Assembly: GCA_009760855.2 (NCBI GenBank)
Contig: WPIO01000001.1
Location: forward strand, 4,300,001-4,364,000
Direction of reading: 5' to 3'
DNA: 64,000 nt
DNA from: Cristatella mucedo
Taxonomy: Eukaryota; Bryozoa; Phylactolaemata; Cristatellidae
The notes under the pieces are model-generated. The model was not told where the DNA came from, did not search any database, and saw only the letters and a program-made list of their open reading frames with translations. Position numbers and translations under genes: made by a program. The stretch's first letter is position 1. Every line of letters starts with the position of its first letter. Below, piece after piece: positions 1 to 13,758 of this stretch.

Positions 1-856
1 CTGGATGAGCCGCGTCGACGCACCGTGCCTCCATACCAGCGTTCCAGCTCGGAATGTGCTATCAAACGACTCGCACACAGAGGCTCAGTGGCGGAGCCAG
101 GGGGGTCAACGGAGCATTTGCCCCGAACCTAATTTGGGCGGCGTCGTGGGTCGCACTCTTTTTCTACGCCCTCGAGGTCAGCTTTGAGTCTGAATTCCAC
201 TCGACGAGCAACTGTCGAGTTCGTTTCAAATAAACGCTATGATTTTGCACTGGAATGCTTTTTCAATTTCGGTTGAGCCTACACGAAAATCCTCCGGGCC
301 TTGCCCCATACGTACAAACTGTGCAAGTCTTGCTTCCAGATGAACATCCTGCCTCTGCCTCTTCCTGAGGTCAACTATCATTCTGCTAGGATTATAGCAT
401 GGTATTATGTGCATTTTTTATTCGCACCTTTGAATCTCCAGAAAGTAGCTAGCTGTGAGTTAATGCCTATTCTAAGCTATTTAGGCTTAATCCTCTTACG
501 GTATTGTGCGTTCACTTTTTTCTTTCAACAAAACTCCTTCCATTCGGACTTCAATCCAAAATGAAACAGATTTTTAATATTGCGAGAGATGTTGTTAGCT
601 CTCTTAAGTAAAGTAGGTGCTGTAAGTTGCTGAAAGCTGCCTATATCTTCGCCTTATGTTTTCTGATGCACGTGCATGTGTAATTTGCTTCCGTTAACGG
701 ATGTCGCACAGAACGTTCAAAGGTAAATCTGCCTAGAAAAGGTAAGCTGATGTAAAAGCCTCATTTATATAACAGCAGAGGAGCCTTCATGGCCAATATC
801 GCCGCTTGAAGTGTTCAGTTCAGGAGCAACCTCAAAAGAACTAAAAATCACGACCC
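1..856. other. No gene recognised
   Basis: Only short frames open on both strands, without splice logic or family resemblance. The last part (about 720-856) may belong to the hAT relic that follows. Confidence 0.5.
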
Positions 857-1310
857 GTGTTATCAAGAGTGACACCTACCACTCGACTAAAACCCAAGAC
901 CATGTCCCTTCCTTCAATTCTGACAGAAGTCTTGTCTGCAAGTGCACACGTCGTCAACTTTATTAGAGCCAGGAGACTTTTCAAGAGGCTTTTGGCTAGA
1001 AAATGCCGCAAAATCATTAAGTTAGTTTCTAAAGCATATAATTCCATTTCAGAGGGCAAAATATTCAGAGCTTGATTGAACTTCGAGTAACCGATTCACT
1101 TTTGAGAGAAAAAAATGTCCTCTGTCAAAATAGCTTTGCATGCGATAAGGAGGAGTTCATTCAAGACTTGGCTAACTTAGAGCCTATTCCAGCTATATTA
1201 ATGTGGTGAATCTTGCAATTGAAGACTTCAGAATCTATTTTTTATATGCTACTGAAATAAATGAAAGACTTTCTGGCCAAATTTTCAACGTGGAAGATGC
1301 GGTTTAGGGT
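857..1310 (+). pseudogene. Decayed hAT/ZBED (Buster-like) transposase fragment
   Basis: Reading across at least two frameshifts, the plus strand gives LTEVLSASAHVVNFIRARRL, then SEGKIFRA, IELRVTDSLLREKNVLCQNS, EEFIQDLA, and NVVNLAIEDFRIYFLYATEI with NERLSGQIFNVEDA. The order matches the part of ZBED5/Buster-type hAT transposases that reads VVNFIK(A/S)R, then SRGKVL-RVFELR, then the WL-LAYL-DIF-LNELN-LQG stretch. No zinc finger or terminal repeats were found, and stops interrupt it, so it is inactive. Confidence 0.6.
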
Positions 1311-2334
1311 GATATCTATGTAAACTATCAATGTTAGCACCGGTCCTTCTGCAGAGTGGCATTGGGAGTAAGAAAGCCCTGATCATTTCTACGCAGCTAG
1401 AGTCTTGCAGGTACATGGATACTCAGCCAAACTCGTACAGATCACTTCGGCTCAAGTAAGCTTAGAGTTAAAGTAATGATTAAAGTTTTCCACCACTTTG
1501 CTTGTGTATGCGCACTGAAATAGTAAACTAGACCTTCCAACATTGACCTCATTGAACCTAGGACAAAAGAAATATTACGAAATAAATTGATCACTTTTTA
1601 TAAACTTGAAGATATTGGGTGTGCGCTGAAAAAGCCTACCCTCGGCTGGTAAAGTGAGCTATAGGTGCTTGTTGGCAGCTGCGCATTTCAATAGTCGCAG
1701 ATTTTGGGAAAATTTTCTATTACGAGAAAAGTCAAAATCAATCGGCAAACGAAGGTGATATGCACGTTGCATTGTCAAAGACCGCTCTAAAATATTTCAG
1801 CTTCTTATACAAGCCAAACGTAGTAACCTTATCAAATAAAAGTTTCACCAGAATTAAAGTATTGAATGAACTTAATTTGCACATGAAGACTGATACTCTT
1901 TGCTTATTGAGTGGTCTCCAATTTAGCATGCAAGAGTGAGAAACAAAATATTTTTGCTAAGATCGCTTACCTTATTCACATTGCACGTGCTGCGTGATAT
2001 TGAACATCAGATTAGGCCTGAGCCGCCCCTTAAACCTATGCAACGATCGCCACCAATGATGAAATTATGTCAAACTGCGAGTATATGGGCAGCCAAGTGT
2101 GTGTACAATAACACTATTACTTTGTGCTATAACAGTGTTCATTCCATTTGGGTCTTGGGCTACCAAAATGTAAATCCTTTCTCCGCCTCTGGGTTAATTG
2201 TTGTCAACGAGCTTCAAAGGAGTCGACGACTCAAAAAAGGTTAGGAACTATTGGATTAGACTGTAATATTTGGAGCCACGAATGTCTGTAGACCGAGGCT
2301 ATTCTTGAATCCGAAGATATAAATAAAATTTAAT
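1311..2334. other. No gene recognised
   Basis: AT-rich sequence with short incidental frames. I see nothing that supports a gene or a named repeat. Confidence 0.5.
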
Positions 2335-2455
2335 CGTACAGCGTAAACAGTAAACGAGGGGGCTCGAGCCCACGACCTCAGTCATCAAATGCATTTACTT
2401 TGAGGTCGTTCGTGATGAGAACCTTAGCCACTGGGCTAACTCAGTTCAGTGATAC
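2335..2455 (-). repeat. tRNA-headed SINE, family not assigned
   Basis: The minus strand has the A-box-like GTTAGCCCAGTGGCTAAGGT and the B-box-like GGTCGTGGGCTCGAGCCCCC about 65 bp later. The body that follows resembles neither the family A body nor the family B tail. Confidence 0.6.
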
Positions 2456-2827
2456 AGGTAAAAGTTCCCTTGTGCGTGACAGAATTTAGTGATTAAAAAC
2501 TAAAGTAGCTGAGGTATGCGCTCAAGCTTTGCTCGTAATCGCCAGGCCCTATTGCTCATGAGCCCTCGTACCGATCTCTTACTCAGTCGCTTAGCACGCA
2601 TAGCAGGTCTAGGATGCCCCTACCGAACGGCACCACAAGCTGGCTGACGCGGGGCCCGGGCCGAGAGGCTAACTCGCGTGCTCTCGTCGAAGTCTTCCGA
2701 TAGAAAACCATCAGAGGCACACGAGCGTAGACTGACGGGTGGTCGAGCCGAAAGTTCAAATAGCTTCATCGCCGCCACTATACCCTAACCGAGTATCTTT
2801 GCTCGTACGTTCTTCAAATGAGTGCAG

Positions 2828-2996
2828 TATCTTAAGGACATAAAGAACAAGCTTCCACAGCGGGCTGAGAGTGTTTCAAGAGGTCTCAAACGTCGATGGA
2901 CGACCTGCTTTTCGAGCGCACAAACGGATGTCCTTTCGGTCTCTTCAGCTTCCCGTAGCAGCTCACTGTCCGGCTCAGAGTCCTCCGGCTGCTGCC
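2828..2996 (+). CDS. Candidate exon, Ser-rich, unknown protein
   Basis: Acceptor ttcaaatgagtgcag and donor TGCTGCC|GTAAGC bound 169 nt in phase 0 to 1. The frame reads YLKDIKNKLPQRAESVSRGL, KRRWTTCFSSAQTDVLSVSS, then SRSSSLSGSESSG: basic first, then Ser-rich as in a phosphorylated tail. I do not recognise it. The minus strand is also open here (QPEDSEPDSELLREAEETER), with its own possible splice sites, so the strand is uncertain. Confidence 0.3.
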
Positions 2997-3818
<822 letters not shown>

Positions 3819-6800
3819 GCAACATGCCAAGCGTATCTCTTCTGTCGAGTTTAGCTCACCTCATATGGCAGTAGGAGCTCAAATACTAGCAAAAGTCGAT
3901 TTCACCAGATGGAAACCTTAGACTCTAGGCTGTACATTTTCACTGTAAGAGCGAGGGAGTCTAAGTTTTGGGGGTAAACTTTTTTCTAGACACTAATGTG
4001 CTATAAGGACTTTTCTGACTAAATGCAGCTCAATGTTTGTTTTAAGAGGTCGAATATTTGGATTGGCAATTGAATATCTGCGGGGACTTTAGCAGAAGTA
4101 AGAGCTAAGGGTTTTAAAGAAGAGCACGTACGGCGATTTTTTGACATCCATGCATGCGAGTTCTATTTTAACGCTATCTAGAGGGAAAACTTCGGCATAG
4201 CCAAGGAGCTGGCACAACCCGTCGTGCAAGTCGTTGAGCTCAGTTACGAGCAGAGCTCGGGCTCACCCGAAGCTGGCGAGGTTGGCTTTGCACGAATAGC
4301 GACATTCGTTTCCATTTCGAGCGGAGTAGTTATACAGCCCGGGATTTATTCCGAACTCGCGGTCCGAGGGATTCTCATTGTAGTATCCTAAAGAAAAGAG
4401 CAAACAGTTCAAGCCATACGAAACACTGTTTCGAAAGGAGCCATGCTTAACGTGCTTCTTAAATCAAGTTGGCTAGCTCAGTGTCTACGAGTAGCCAGGG
4501 GTCATGAATCAACCGAACCTACCTTAGTCCACAGTCACAAGTGAATCATCTTGACTTCCCTACTACTACTGAGGGTCTGGGAAATGCTGCAGCAATAGAC
4601 TTCGTTGCCCGAGCAGCTATTATCTCTTCTCTGTACGCTTCACATTTATCTTTGGCGGCCGGCTCGAGACTACTCTTACGCAGCATAGTTGTTTCTGTGC
4701 TCGTTTCCCCAACTCACTGCTATTGCTAGGATTCAACTAATCAATTTCCTATTTTTAACTGGTTCGCCTAGCTAAATTTTCATTGCTTTAACGCATTTTA
4801 GCCTGCAGAGAAATGCACAGTATAACGTATGAACTGAACTCTCTGGTAAATCTCTTTACTGCGTGGCTACTGAGCAAACAGAAAGCCTTAATTTCAGAGA
4901 TTTATTTTGTCATGTACGAATAGTGAATCGTAAGTGACTAGAGAAAAAAAAAGAAAGTCACAGAGTGGCTTACATTTTCATGCTCAACTATTTATTTCAT
5001 ACTATTGTCAAAGCCAGTTTGAGCCTGGTAGTGGAGGCTGTTTTCCAAGGAATCTCCATGTAATACAAAGATAATCCGAAGGCCAGCTGAGGGTATCACT
5101 TGTTAAGGTGGGAAATTGGTGATACAATACTTTCCAAAAGCTAGCTCTGTTCAGGAAAACATTTCCGTTTCGTCCGCTTAAAAAGATTTACAATTTTTGA
5201 TTCAGAAATTTTAAATAGCAACCCTTCTGGCTGTACAAGTCTAAAATTCCTAGGCTATTGCTACCACTTGTCTCACAAACCAATGCAAGGAAAATCCCAT
5301 CTTTTTCTTAGCTAAGGCGACTTGCCCATTCAAATGGTCAAGAGAATTGAACCGCTCACACAAATATCAGGTAGCCAGGTGGCACTACATGATCGACTGA
5401 GTTCCTACCGACACTGTCAAGGCTAATTTCAGTTAACTAAATCGCCGAGATTAGGGCCTACTTTGACAAGAGTACGGCAGTCAAAGTAGTTCAGACCTTT
5501 GCCAAATCGCATTTGAATGACTTCAATTTCCATTTTATATGGACCTCCGCCCTCAGCCATCAATCACTTCCAACTGATGCTGTACTGAGCAGCTCATCCG
5601 GCCTGCCGTCGTTTGCGTAGCTAACGCATCTCTCCTCTTTTTTGTCTGAGCTTCGCTGGTTCCTTATAGAGCATTGCAACGACTTCGGATTACAAGATCT
5701 TCTGTTTCGCATATAGCTTGATTCACTTCCTGTCACTAGCCCACCTATCTGACCTCTGTCCTTGTTTTCAACTGCATTATCACACCACCTGCTCATCGTC
5801 TATTGCCGTGAAAACGTCTCACCAAGTACATTGAGAGCTTAAGGCCTCTAGTCGTTATGTACCAACTTCCCGGAGCTTGCTTGCGGCCTTGGTCGCTACT
5901 TGTAATGCGGTTCCACAATTAAAGTCTAAGCCTAAGACGCTTCTGCTCCTCCCAGCGCCCTTCATTCCGGTGAGCACGGATTGTATTTTTCTGGTGCTTT
6001 GCTATCTTACTTGTTCACGATTAAGAGAATTTGATCAGTCAGAGGTGTGACTTATAGTAGTCCTGAATGTATTCCTGCGTGGGCTAGCATGCTAATTAAA
6101 GGATGGCATTTCTGTGTTTTTGCATGCCTTGTATAGCAAAGAATTATACTCTGCATGTCATATTTCTTTGTCGTTGGTTACCGTGAATCAATTTTTAAAG
6201 TGTTGAGAACCAATTCTGTTAGGGAACTTTAAATAAGTATTATCACCATTACCATTATTGATAATATTCAATTGTACTATTCCATTACCTAGTTATTTTA
6301 TTTATCTACTAAATTTTTAGTAGTGTTCAATTTTTATTGTGCCCAAAATGCTATCGCGAAAACAAAGCCTGCTATTTTGGATTCTGGGGTCTTTTCTAGT
6401 CTATGACTAACGAAGCGGTAAAACAATTCTGTGTCAGTGCGAAAGCTCTCCGAAGCAATCCCTGCCAGCTTTTAGTACATTGGTTACTTTTAAAAACTTG
6501 CCTACTTCGCAAATATACTAGTGAAAGAAGGCAGGTAAAATATAAGCTACCGATATTCCATTAGCAATGTAAAATACTTGGCTAAGTCCGTGGGAATAGT
6601 GTGAGATATTTTTTTTATCTTATTTTAGCCACAGAAAAGTTCACTGTAATCGAATTATCATTATTCACAGGTAGCTTATAAGAGCTGTGGTTAGAACTTG
6701 TATTGCCTAAAGGTATTTTCAAGTTGTAACTGCACAGAATATTTAAGCTTTGCCACTAAACCAGTAGTATTGTAACAGATTGCTAGTTGTTTCTGATTTT

Positions 6801-7454
6801 TAGCCTAAAAGAGCCGACTGCGCCACAAACTATAATAAATAAAGAACATGCGGATGTCCAAAGTGATATTTAGTCAGTTGTACTTAGGCTTCGAGTTAGT
6901 AAGCTGTACGCTGCGGCTAGTGCCTTGCCGTATTAGCTTTCTATGGCTGTCGGATAGGCTACTCGCATCGCAGCAATGGCCATACATTAGTATAGTGCCC
7001 TCAGAGAACCTGATCCCTTTGTATTGCAAGGGATAGGTAACCTTGATTTATTCGTGCTCTACAACCGCCGGCACACCTCCGCATATTTTTGCAGCAATAA
7101 CGCGACCCGCTAGCCGAAGTTGGTACGCGCTCTAAAATTATGTTTCAGGCTATAAATGGCAATCTTTGTGTGGGCTATTTTTTCGAAATAATTTCGTTCG
7201 GGGCGGCTACGGCAAGCTAGTAAAACTATGATGGCGGAATTTAGCATACCGTACTTTTAACGTTGTGCTGGTCTTAATACGCTCCGAGAAATAGTGAAGT
7301 AATAAACAGTACTACAAATGTAAATTTTGAAGTGACTTCTGAGATACAAAAATTGAACCTAGGAATGTTTGCCTAAATCTAGTAAATTTTTGGTTCGCTA
7401 AAATTGATTTGAAAGACATAGAAACTGCACTTCCCAGCTTTCTATGATACAAGA
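3819..7454. other. No gene recognised
   Basis: Long AT-rich stretch. The short minus frame at 5796-5560 and an unannounced plus frame near 4190-4390 have no splice or family support. No repeat family identified. Confidence 0.45.
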
Positions 7455-7625
7455 ATCGTTGGTTATGTAAGGCGGCTGCTTTTCACTACCTTGTTCCCGA
7501 GGTCGTGGGTTTGAATCCTGCGGTGGGCAATCCTTTATTGCCACGTGGTGGTGATAGCACTAAGGCTCCCCTGTCGCTATATAAAAGAAGCTGTTTAATC
7601 AGCTAGTATTTTTTATTGGCTAAAA
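7455..7625 (+). repeat. SINE family A (tRNA-headed)
   Basis: It has a tRNA-like B box in GGTCGTGGGTTTGAATCCTG, then the body GGTGGGCAATCCTTTATTGC, GGTGGTGATAGCACTAAGGC, CCCTGTCGCTATATAAAAGA and GCTGTTTAATCAGCTAGTAT. It shares the same order of blocks with the copies at 24.7 and 41.9 kb. Confidence 0.8.
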
Positions 7626-10032
7626 TTAATTCAAGTTAAAGAACCACAAAAAGAATTATAAAGTCTTCAGAATATTTTCTAGTATTAGATTTCATGCTCA
7701 CATTTATGTTTCTGCACAGAAAGTCCAATTTAAGCAAGAAAATATATTTCTCATGAACCTGGAAAATTGGTTGGTTTATTGTTTTAAAATTGCAACACGT
7801 AGCTATTAATAGTATGCACACTAAAAAAATCAAACAACTACATGCTCCTGGTGCATCAATATATTAAAACATCAATAGGATTAATTGATTGATTAGTTAT
7901 CAAAGCAGCAGCAAGTTTATATCACTCACCAACAAGAAACGAGGTCCAGTTGGCTGTCTGAGCAGCAATCTTCTGTAAAATTAAAATCAGAGATTTGGTA
8001 TCTAAGCATAGCAATATTTTATAAGTCCATCCCTCTAAAAATGGAATGGAAAGTCTTCGGCGTTCATACAAGTATCAGCCATTATCGATTCGTGCTGTTT
8101 TTTAGAGCACAAATGGCACTGCACTGGGTTCGAATCACAATTCCGTACCTGCCTCATTTGAGTACAATACGCCATTCATTAAAATGAGAGTCTCAGTACT
8201 TGATTGCATGCAGTCGTACTTAATCTATAAGCGAAACTATATAGCTGAGAAGCAAAATATGCTATTATACTTGGTTTAAGAGTCTGAACACTCAACGGTC
8301 CCCCGATGCTGATCAAAGAGCATCGATAGTGTCAGCGATACTGTCCGACCACCCGCTCTGAACTTTGTAACGAAATATTGTGCTCGTACTTCCACATTCC
8401 TAATTTACTCCTAGGCTCAACCGATGCGGTCAGCCAAGTTTCTCTTATGGCCGCTAACTCTCCTTAAAGCTGCACACAATAACGCCGCTTGGTATATTCG
8501 ATCGACGACGACGGCCTTTTCGAGCTCACTCTGCCTTCATCCGAGGTCGTGGCAAGTAGTGCGAGCCTTTTGATGTTCCCTTTTTTCAAATTGTTGCAGC
8601 ACACAATTTTGAAATGCACCCAGTCTCACGGCCAAATGCCTCCAGTCACTCTACGTTTCGAAATCCCTAAATATGGAGCAAGACAACAAGCGGCTGTGCG
8701 ATGGGGATATCGAAGAAACATTCCACTCAGGTCTCGTTTCCTTAATCGGGCTAATTGACCTGGTAGAGAGCTAAGAAAAAAAGCATCGCTCAGGCGCGAA
8801 TCTTACAATGAGAGTTAGGTAGATCGATTTATTAGGCTAGAGAACGATTAAATGGTTGACTTCTTAGAATTTTAGCCCAGATATAGTTAACTATTTGTAA
8901 ATCAACAGCGATCAGGCAAGAGCCTTATTAAAAGACAGCTAACCTAGGATTCTTAACAAGAATCGCTGATTGCTCGTACCAACCACTGAAAAATTAGTCT
9001 GATCGGGCTGTAGACAAACATCCGGATACCAGGAGATGCAACGTTAGTTGAGCCTACTAAAAAAGGAATCGCAAAGCTTTATGCATACTCATTGTTTCAT
9101 TCATTTCAAGTGATAAGAACAACAGTGATTCATCGAGTACATAATTAATCGGATAAAAAACTAGTGAAAAAAGGAAACGGAATTTTACTAAAATGGTCTA
9201 AGCATTGACCTTGTCTCTCTTTTAGACTGGAACACGTTAAAAAAGACGCTTAAAGGCAGGTTTAGTACATTGTAGTAGTACAAGAGTTGACTGTAGTTTT
9301 CTTCTAAAATTGCAGTGGCCTGAGACTACATCGATTGCACGATTGCAGAAAGCAGTCTCTGCAGATGACGCTTTCTCCAATGCAATTATTTCTGAGCATC
9401 TTAGCTGAACGACGTGGATGAACAATTTCTTAATGTGACTGAAAAAACAGTGAGAGCCTAGGCTATTCTCACCATTTAAAGACGCTAAGCCTTTGTTGCC
9501 TTCCATTAACGAAGCAAAACCATCGCACTCAAAGTCAAGCTCTAACAAGATAATTTACAATCGCAAGAGAAGCGGAAACAGTTGGCAGAAGGCACCAAAA
9601 TGATTCGAGGCGAAATATAGTCTGGCACAACGCTCTTCCGCTGGTTTTCTACCCCTCCGCCAAAGTCCTGTGTGTGTAAGCAGATGCGGAAACTATATTG
9701 ACTGGAGAATATAAATAATTCTTAAAAAGATACATCGCTAATTCTGCTGGTTATCGCACTTTTTTGACCACAGTAAAGGTAACAGCATCAGAACATTCTA
9801 ATTGATGTTGTATCCTGTCTCAGTGATGCGGTTGCTCAATGGGCTAGCTGAAATAATATATGGGGAGCTTACTCATGCCTCTTGATATAAGAGCTCCAAA
9901 AAGGTATATTTCCTCTCTAAGTATTCTCCAAGACCCAGTTTATTTGGCTGCTCGATCAAGAATACTGTTCATACTATCAGTCGCACTTTGTCATTTCCAT
10001 GCCAAGCGCAGCAGCATCTGTGTAAAGACATT

Positions 10033-10035
<3 letters not shown>
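7626..10035. other. No gene recognised
   Basis: Mostly AT-rich. A moderately GC-rich patch at 8340-8760 is open in several frames. The 103-codon minus frame at 9548-9237 has no recognisable family. Confidence 0.45.

Positions 10036-10095
<60 letters not shown>
10036..10095. repeat. (GT)n microsatellite
   Basis: A perfect run of about 30 GT units with no interruption. All overlapping Cys-Val or Thr-His frames are produced by it. Confidence 0.97.
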
Positions 10096-10099
<4 letters not shown>

Positions 10100-10414
10100 T
10101 GGGCTTGCAATATTTACCAGGAATACGGCAGAGGTGTATTCGATTTTTTGAAATGCCACTTGTCTTTCAAGTTCCATGCACCTAAGTACTGGACATAGAC
10201 TGACCTCTACGACCAACTCAATTCATTAAGCTTTACTTTTACAGTCGGTGCCTGTATAATGCCATCCTATGCATTAAAACATTCGCGTTTATCGGTAAAA
10301 ATTTATTGATATTCGTACACATGGGGGAAAGCTATGTCTAGCTATTCGGCGTAATGGTCTAGAACAGAAAGTGTCAAGTGAGCAGTGCAAAGTAAAGGCA
10401 TTTCAGCTAATGCT

Positions 10415-10605
10415 AGGTCGATTTAAGTGAATTTTAGCTGATTTAGCAGCACTATTAAAATAGTGACAGAAGAGCATAAACGGCTATAATCACTGGTTGC
10501 AGTGGGCAATACAAGATTCCAGCTGCAGGAATTGAACTCACCACCTGGTTCGTAAAGTGCGAGCACATTATCATGGGCTGCTTCTCGCATGATGATTAGT
10601 CTAGT
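10415..10605 (-). repeat. SINE family A
   Basis: The minus strand gives GGTGGTGAGTTCAATTCCTG (B box), AATCTTGTATTGCCCACTGC, ACCAGTGATTATAGCCGTTT and CTGCTAAATCAGCTAAAATT, the family A block order with a few substitutions. Confidence 0.75.
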
Positions 10606-11770
10606 TAGCATAGGCAAGCATGAAAATTCTTTAATTAGGCATAACCCTATTTACACGATTCTAATGGCGATAAAATCCTCTATTTCACGTACCTTATCCA
10701 GACGAAAAACGTTTCTTTCCTAATTTATGTTTCGATAGGCTGGGACGCAGGGCAATTTGGAAAAGCAAATGTCTATGCCAAGTTAAATACATTCCTAGCT
10801 AAAGTTACCTTAAGAAAGGAGCAATATTACAAGTCGTTTTTATAATGGCTAGCTTGCACGTATTGAATTATCTGGAGTCTGAAATTAACAACCATAGAAA
10901 CTCATACCTGTATGCCGACTCCAAAACAGATACCCAAGACAAGCAGTAGTGGTCTTTTCATTTTTCCCTTAAGTGATTTTCATACTACTCGAAGATTGTG
11001 TACTGAAATGAGTCACCTCATCCGCCGATCGGTTGCACTGATTGCCACTGGAAGAAAGCTCCAACAGAAAGGTTTCCTAAAAGAGAACCATGTTACAGGT
11101 AACCAAGTCAGGGCCGGATTGTCACGCAGCAATATCGTTTCAATTCACATCGAGGTCATCAAGCTACACAATGACCAGCTAACCTAACTTTTATAAACGG
11201 TTTTAAGATACAGCTATTAAATGTTTAGTCTAGGTTCTTGTACCAGCACTCCGATTGCTAATTCAAGGGCAAAGCGTCCACGGGCTTTGAGTATATCAAT
11301 TCAATGTGCAAGAAATCTCACTGTGATCTCCGGGAGGTTATCAGTGTCCAGTACAATACTTAGATCTCAATACAAAAGCCAACATATTTTTAATTATCCA
11401 AATTAAAAAAAAACGTATCTCAAGTTGTCCAAGCTCATTTACATAATGGACGCTGAACTAAGGAGTTAAGCAGAAAAAATATTTGAAACTAACATGCCAC
11501 TGGGCAAAATTTAGAGACAATGTCGTTCACGAGTCCCAGTGACTTTTAAACTATCACCGCCATTTTGCTTGAGCAACGGGGGACTGGAGCTAGCCAAACT
11601 ATTGGAAATACAATCAGGCAATATGTATCCTATGTCACTTTTACATTAACTACGTATATTCTTTCGTACATTCACTACAGCTGGTCAGCTTGCACAAATA
11701 TCTCGGCCGCTAGAGTAAAATAATTTCTTTATAATATTCTTAGTAATAAAAACACAAGGATAATAAAAGG
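10606..11770. other. No gene recognised
   Basis: Short frames only, AT-rich, no named repeat seen. Confidence 0.45.
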
Positions 11771-11869
11771 GTTCATGCGCAGTGTTAAAATAGCGATCTT
11801 TTAATTTATTAAAATTTGATAATTTAATAAAAACCCAACACAATAGTTATTTTAACACGGCACATGAAC
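11771..11869. mobile_element. Short palindromic MITE-like element
   Basis: The left arm GTTCATGCGCAGTGTTAAAA (11771-11792 in full, 22 bp) is repeated in reverse complement at 11848-11869 with two mismatches. The spacer is 55 bp and AT-rich. It could be a tiny MITE or a stem-loop. I cannot assign a superfamily and see no clear target duplication. Confidence 0.6.
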
Positions 11870-13758
11870 TTTTTTCTCAGACTTATAATAAAACACTCTA
11901 TAGCAACACTAAAGAGATTAATCACTATCTCGGCACTTTAAGTGTACTGTACACAAAGCACGGTAACATGGTTAGTGATAATATGCGCCGTAACATTATG
12001 CATAATTGCACACATTTAAATTCACGCGGAGCCAGCAAATGCTGCAAGGAGCAGTTGCGATTTAGCTTCTGTCGAAATTTCGTCTACTCAGGAAATGGCT
12101 TGAGGTCGATTGGAGGAGGTAAGCTCCATGCAGTGGCAGCATGCAAACTACAGACATTGCCTCCGAAGAATTAGTGGTTAATTAGAGGCACAGCTAAACG
12201 ATTCAAGTAAGAAGGGGGTATACTGGTTAGCATGATAGGGAAGCAGTTCGGTTACGCAGGCAGGATCAAGCAAATAATGGACCTAAATGTAAGAGGCAAC
12301 TATGAGGTTAATTCGCTGCTTAAATGCGAATCCAGTGCGGATCGGTGAGTTGTGGTGTAATGCCTCAACTGCGACTCTCACGACAAACAAGCCTTGCTGC
12401 TAATTTTTTGCCAACTATAAGCACCTCATTACAGATTCAAGAAATCCTGTGAGTAGTGCATTACAAGAGTCCTTACGGGATGTCTGCAATGTACAGATCA
12501 AATTGGATGCGGTACCTTTGCCTAAGCAGGCCTGAATTTTTTTGATGCTGTATAGCTGAAAGTAGGCATTGCTTGACCATGGCTGGTGTGATCTTCTACT
12601 GATGGATAACTTACTTTCTCTATTAAGGTGTTCTTAGCCTTAAAGTTTCAGTTGAATTTAGAAAAGTCTCAATAGTTTCTTTGCAAAACTTACCAAAAAC
12701 TGAATAAAGTTGTAGCAACACACATCCACCAGCTCATGGCCATCATTTCGGTGTGCCAAGGCAGCTCCATATATTAGTGGGTGTGTCAATATTGTTGTTA
12801 AATTGACGTTAAAACAGGATGTTTTCCTTTATTTATGAGCATTTTGTACGTGCACGTACGCTTGTGGGTTGGACGGAACCGTCGCAACGTGGCTGTTCCA
12901 TGAAAACCTCTAATGATTCGTATTCTCATATGATTTCAAATTCACTAACCTTGAAAAGATCCGTGCAATTTTACCATGATGTTCTTCTTTTGATTTTCAA
13001 TATATCATGAATAAAACACCAAAAGAAACGTTGTTTCTTTAAAAGTGTTACTTTACGAGATGATTAAATCATCTTTATAGTCAAGTCACTTTGTGCCATT
13101 GCAAAAGTTCAGAACCTCTTAGATAAGAATAGCACAATGCTAGCAGGTGCAAACAAAGGTGGGACATTAACAGAATTCTCTAACTCAATACTCCAGAGTC
13201 TTCAAGCCTATCATATAACCACTTTTGGTTGGTCCGAAACTCCACAGCAAGGCTTTTCTTACATAACCATTACAACAGCCACATTCCAGTAATTGTAAAT
13301 AACCTAGCAAGCACGGTATCGATCTAAGGGTTATTTCACTCACGTTTATGTCACTCATTCCGATTTTGTGGATCGAGCTGTGCCTGTGACCAAATTTAAA
13401 TATCTTAAAAACCATACCTCGATATAGTTGTATCCAAAGCCTAGAACTTACTCCCGACTAGCATCACGACACACCATGGCTTGACGAAATTTAAAAAGAA
13501 GCTGCAAAGCTACCCGATCCTCTCAGAATTTGCTCAGTCTGTGTTAATTGATCGTGCATGTTTTTGTGTGCTGACGATGAACATAGTATCAGTAGCCAAT
13601 TGACGCGCTTCCGGTCCAGCATAAGTCAGGTGCCTATTAGGAAATATAGTTCTCTTATGGTACTATACGTATGTCTTATTTCTACTATTATTCCAGTCTT
13701 GCCGAAGTCACGCAGTTCTCGTGCTAGCATCAGAGAGATCACTAAGGGAAATACAAGT
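11870..13758. other. No gene recognised; possible LINE scrap at its end
   Basis: AT-rich. Near 13430-13500 the plus strand recalls the LINE C-terminus (CCAAAGCCTAGAACTTACTC, then AAATTTAAAAAGAAGCTG), probably a very old family 1 fragment. Confidence 0.4.

Noticed and set aside
4190-4390. Plus-strand frame starting ENFGIAKELAQPVVQ
   Set aside because: Looks protein-like, but the opposite strand also offers a possible exon and neither has a partner or known family.
5560-5796. 78-codon minus frame, Ser/Arg-rich
   Set aside because: No convincing splice sites, no family resemblance, and it is within chance length for this composition.
7500-7530. tRNA gene (B box GGTTTGAATCC)
   Set aside because: No matching A box at tRNA spacing and no cloverleaf. 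The same sequence recurs as a SINE head.
9237-9548. 103-codon minus frame
   Set aside because: Open and repeat-free, but no partner exon, splice logic or recognisable motif.
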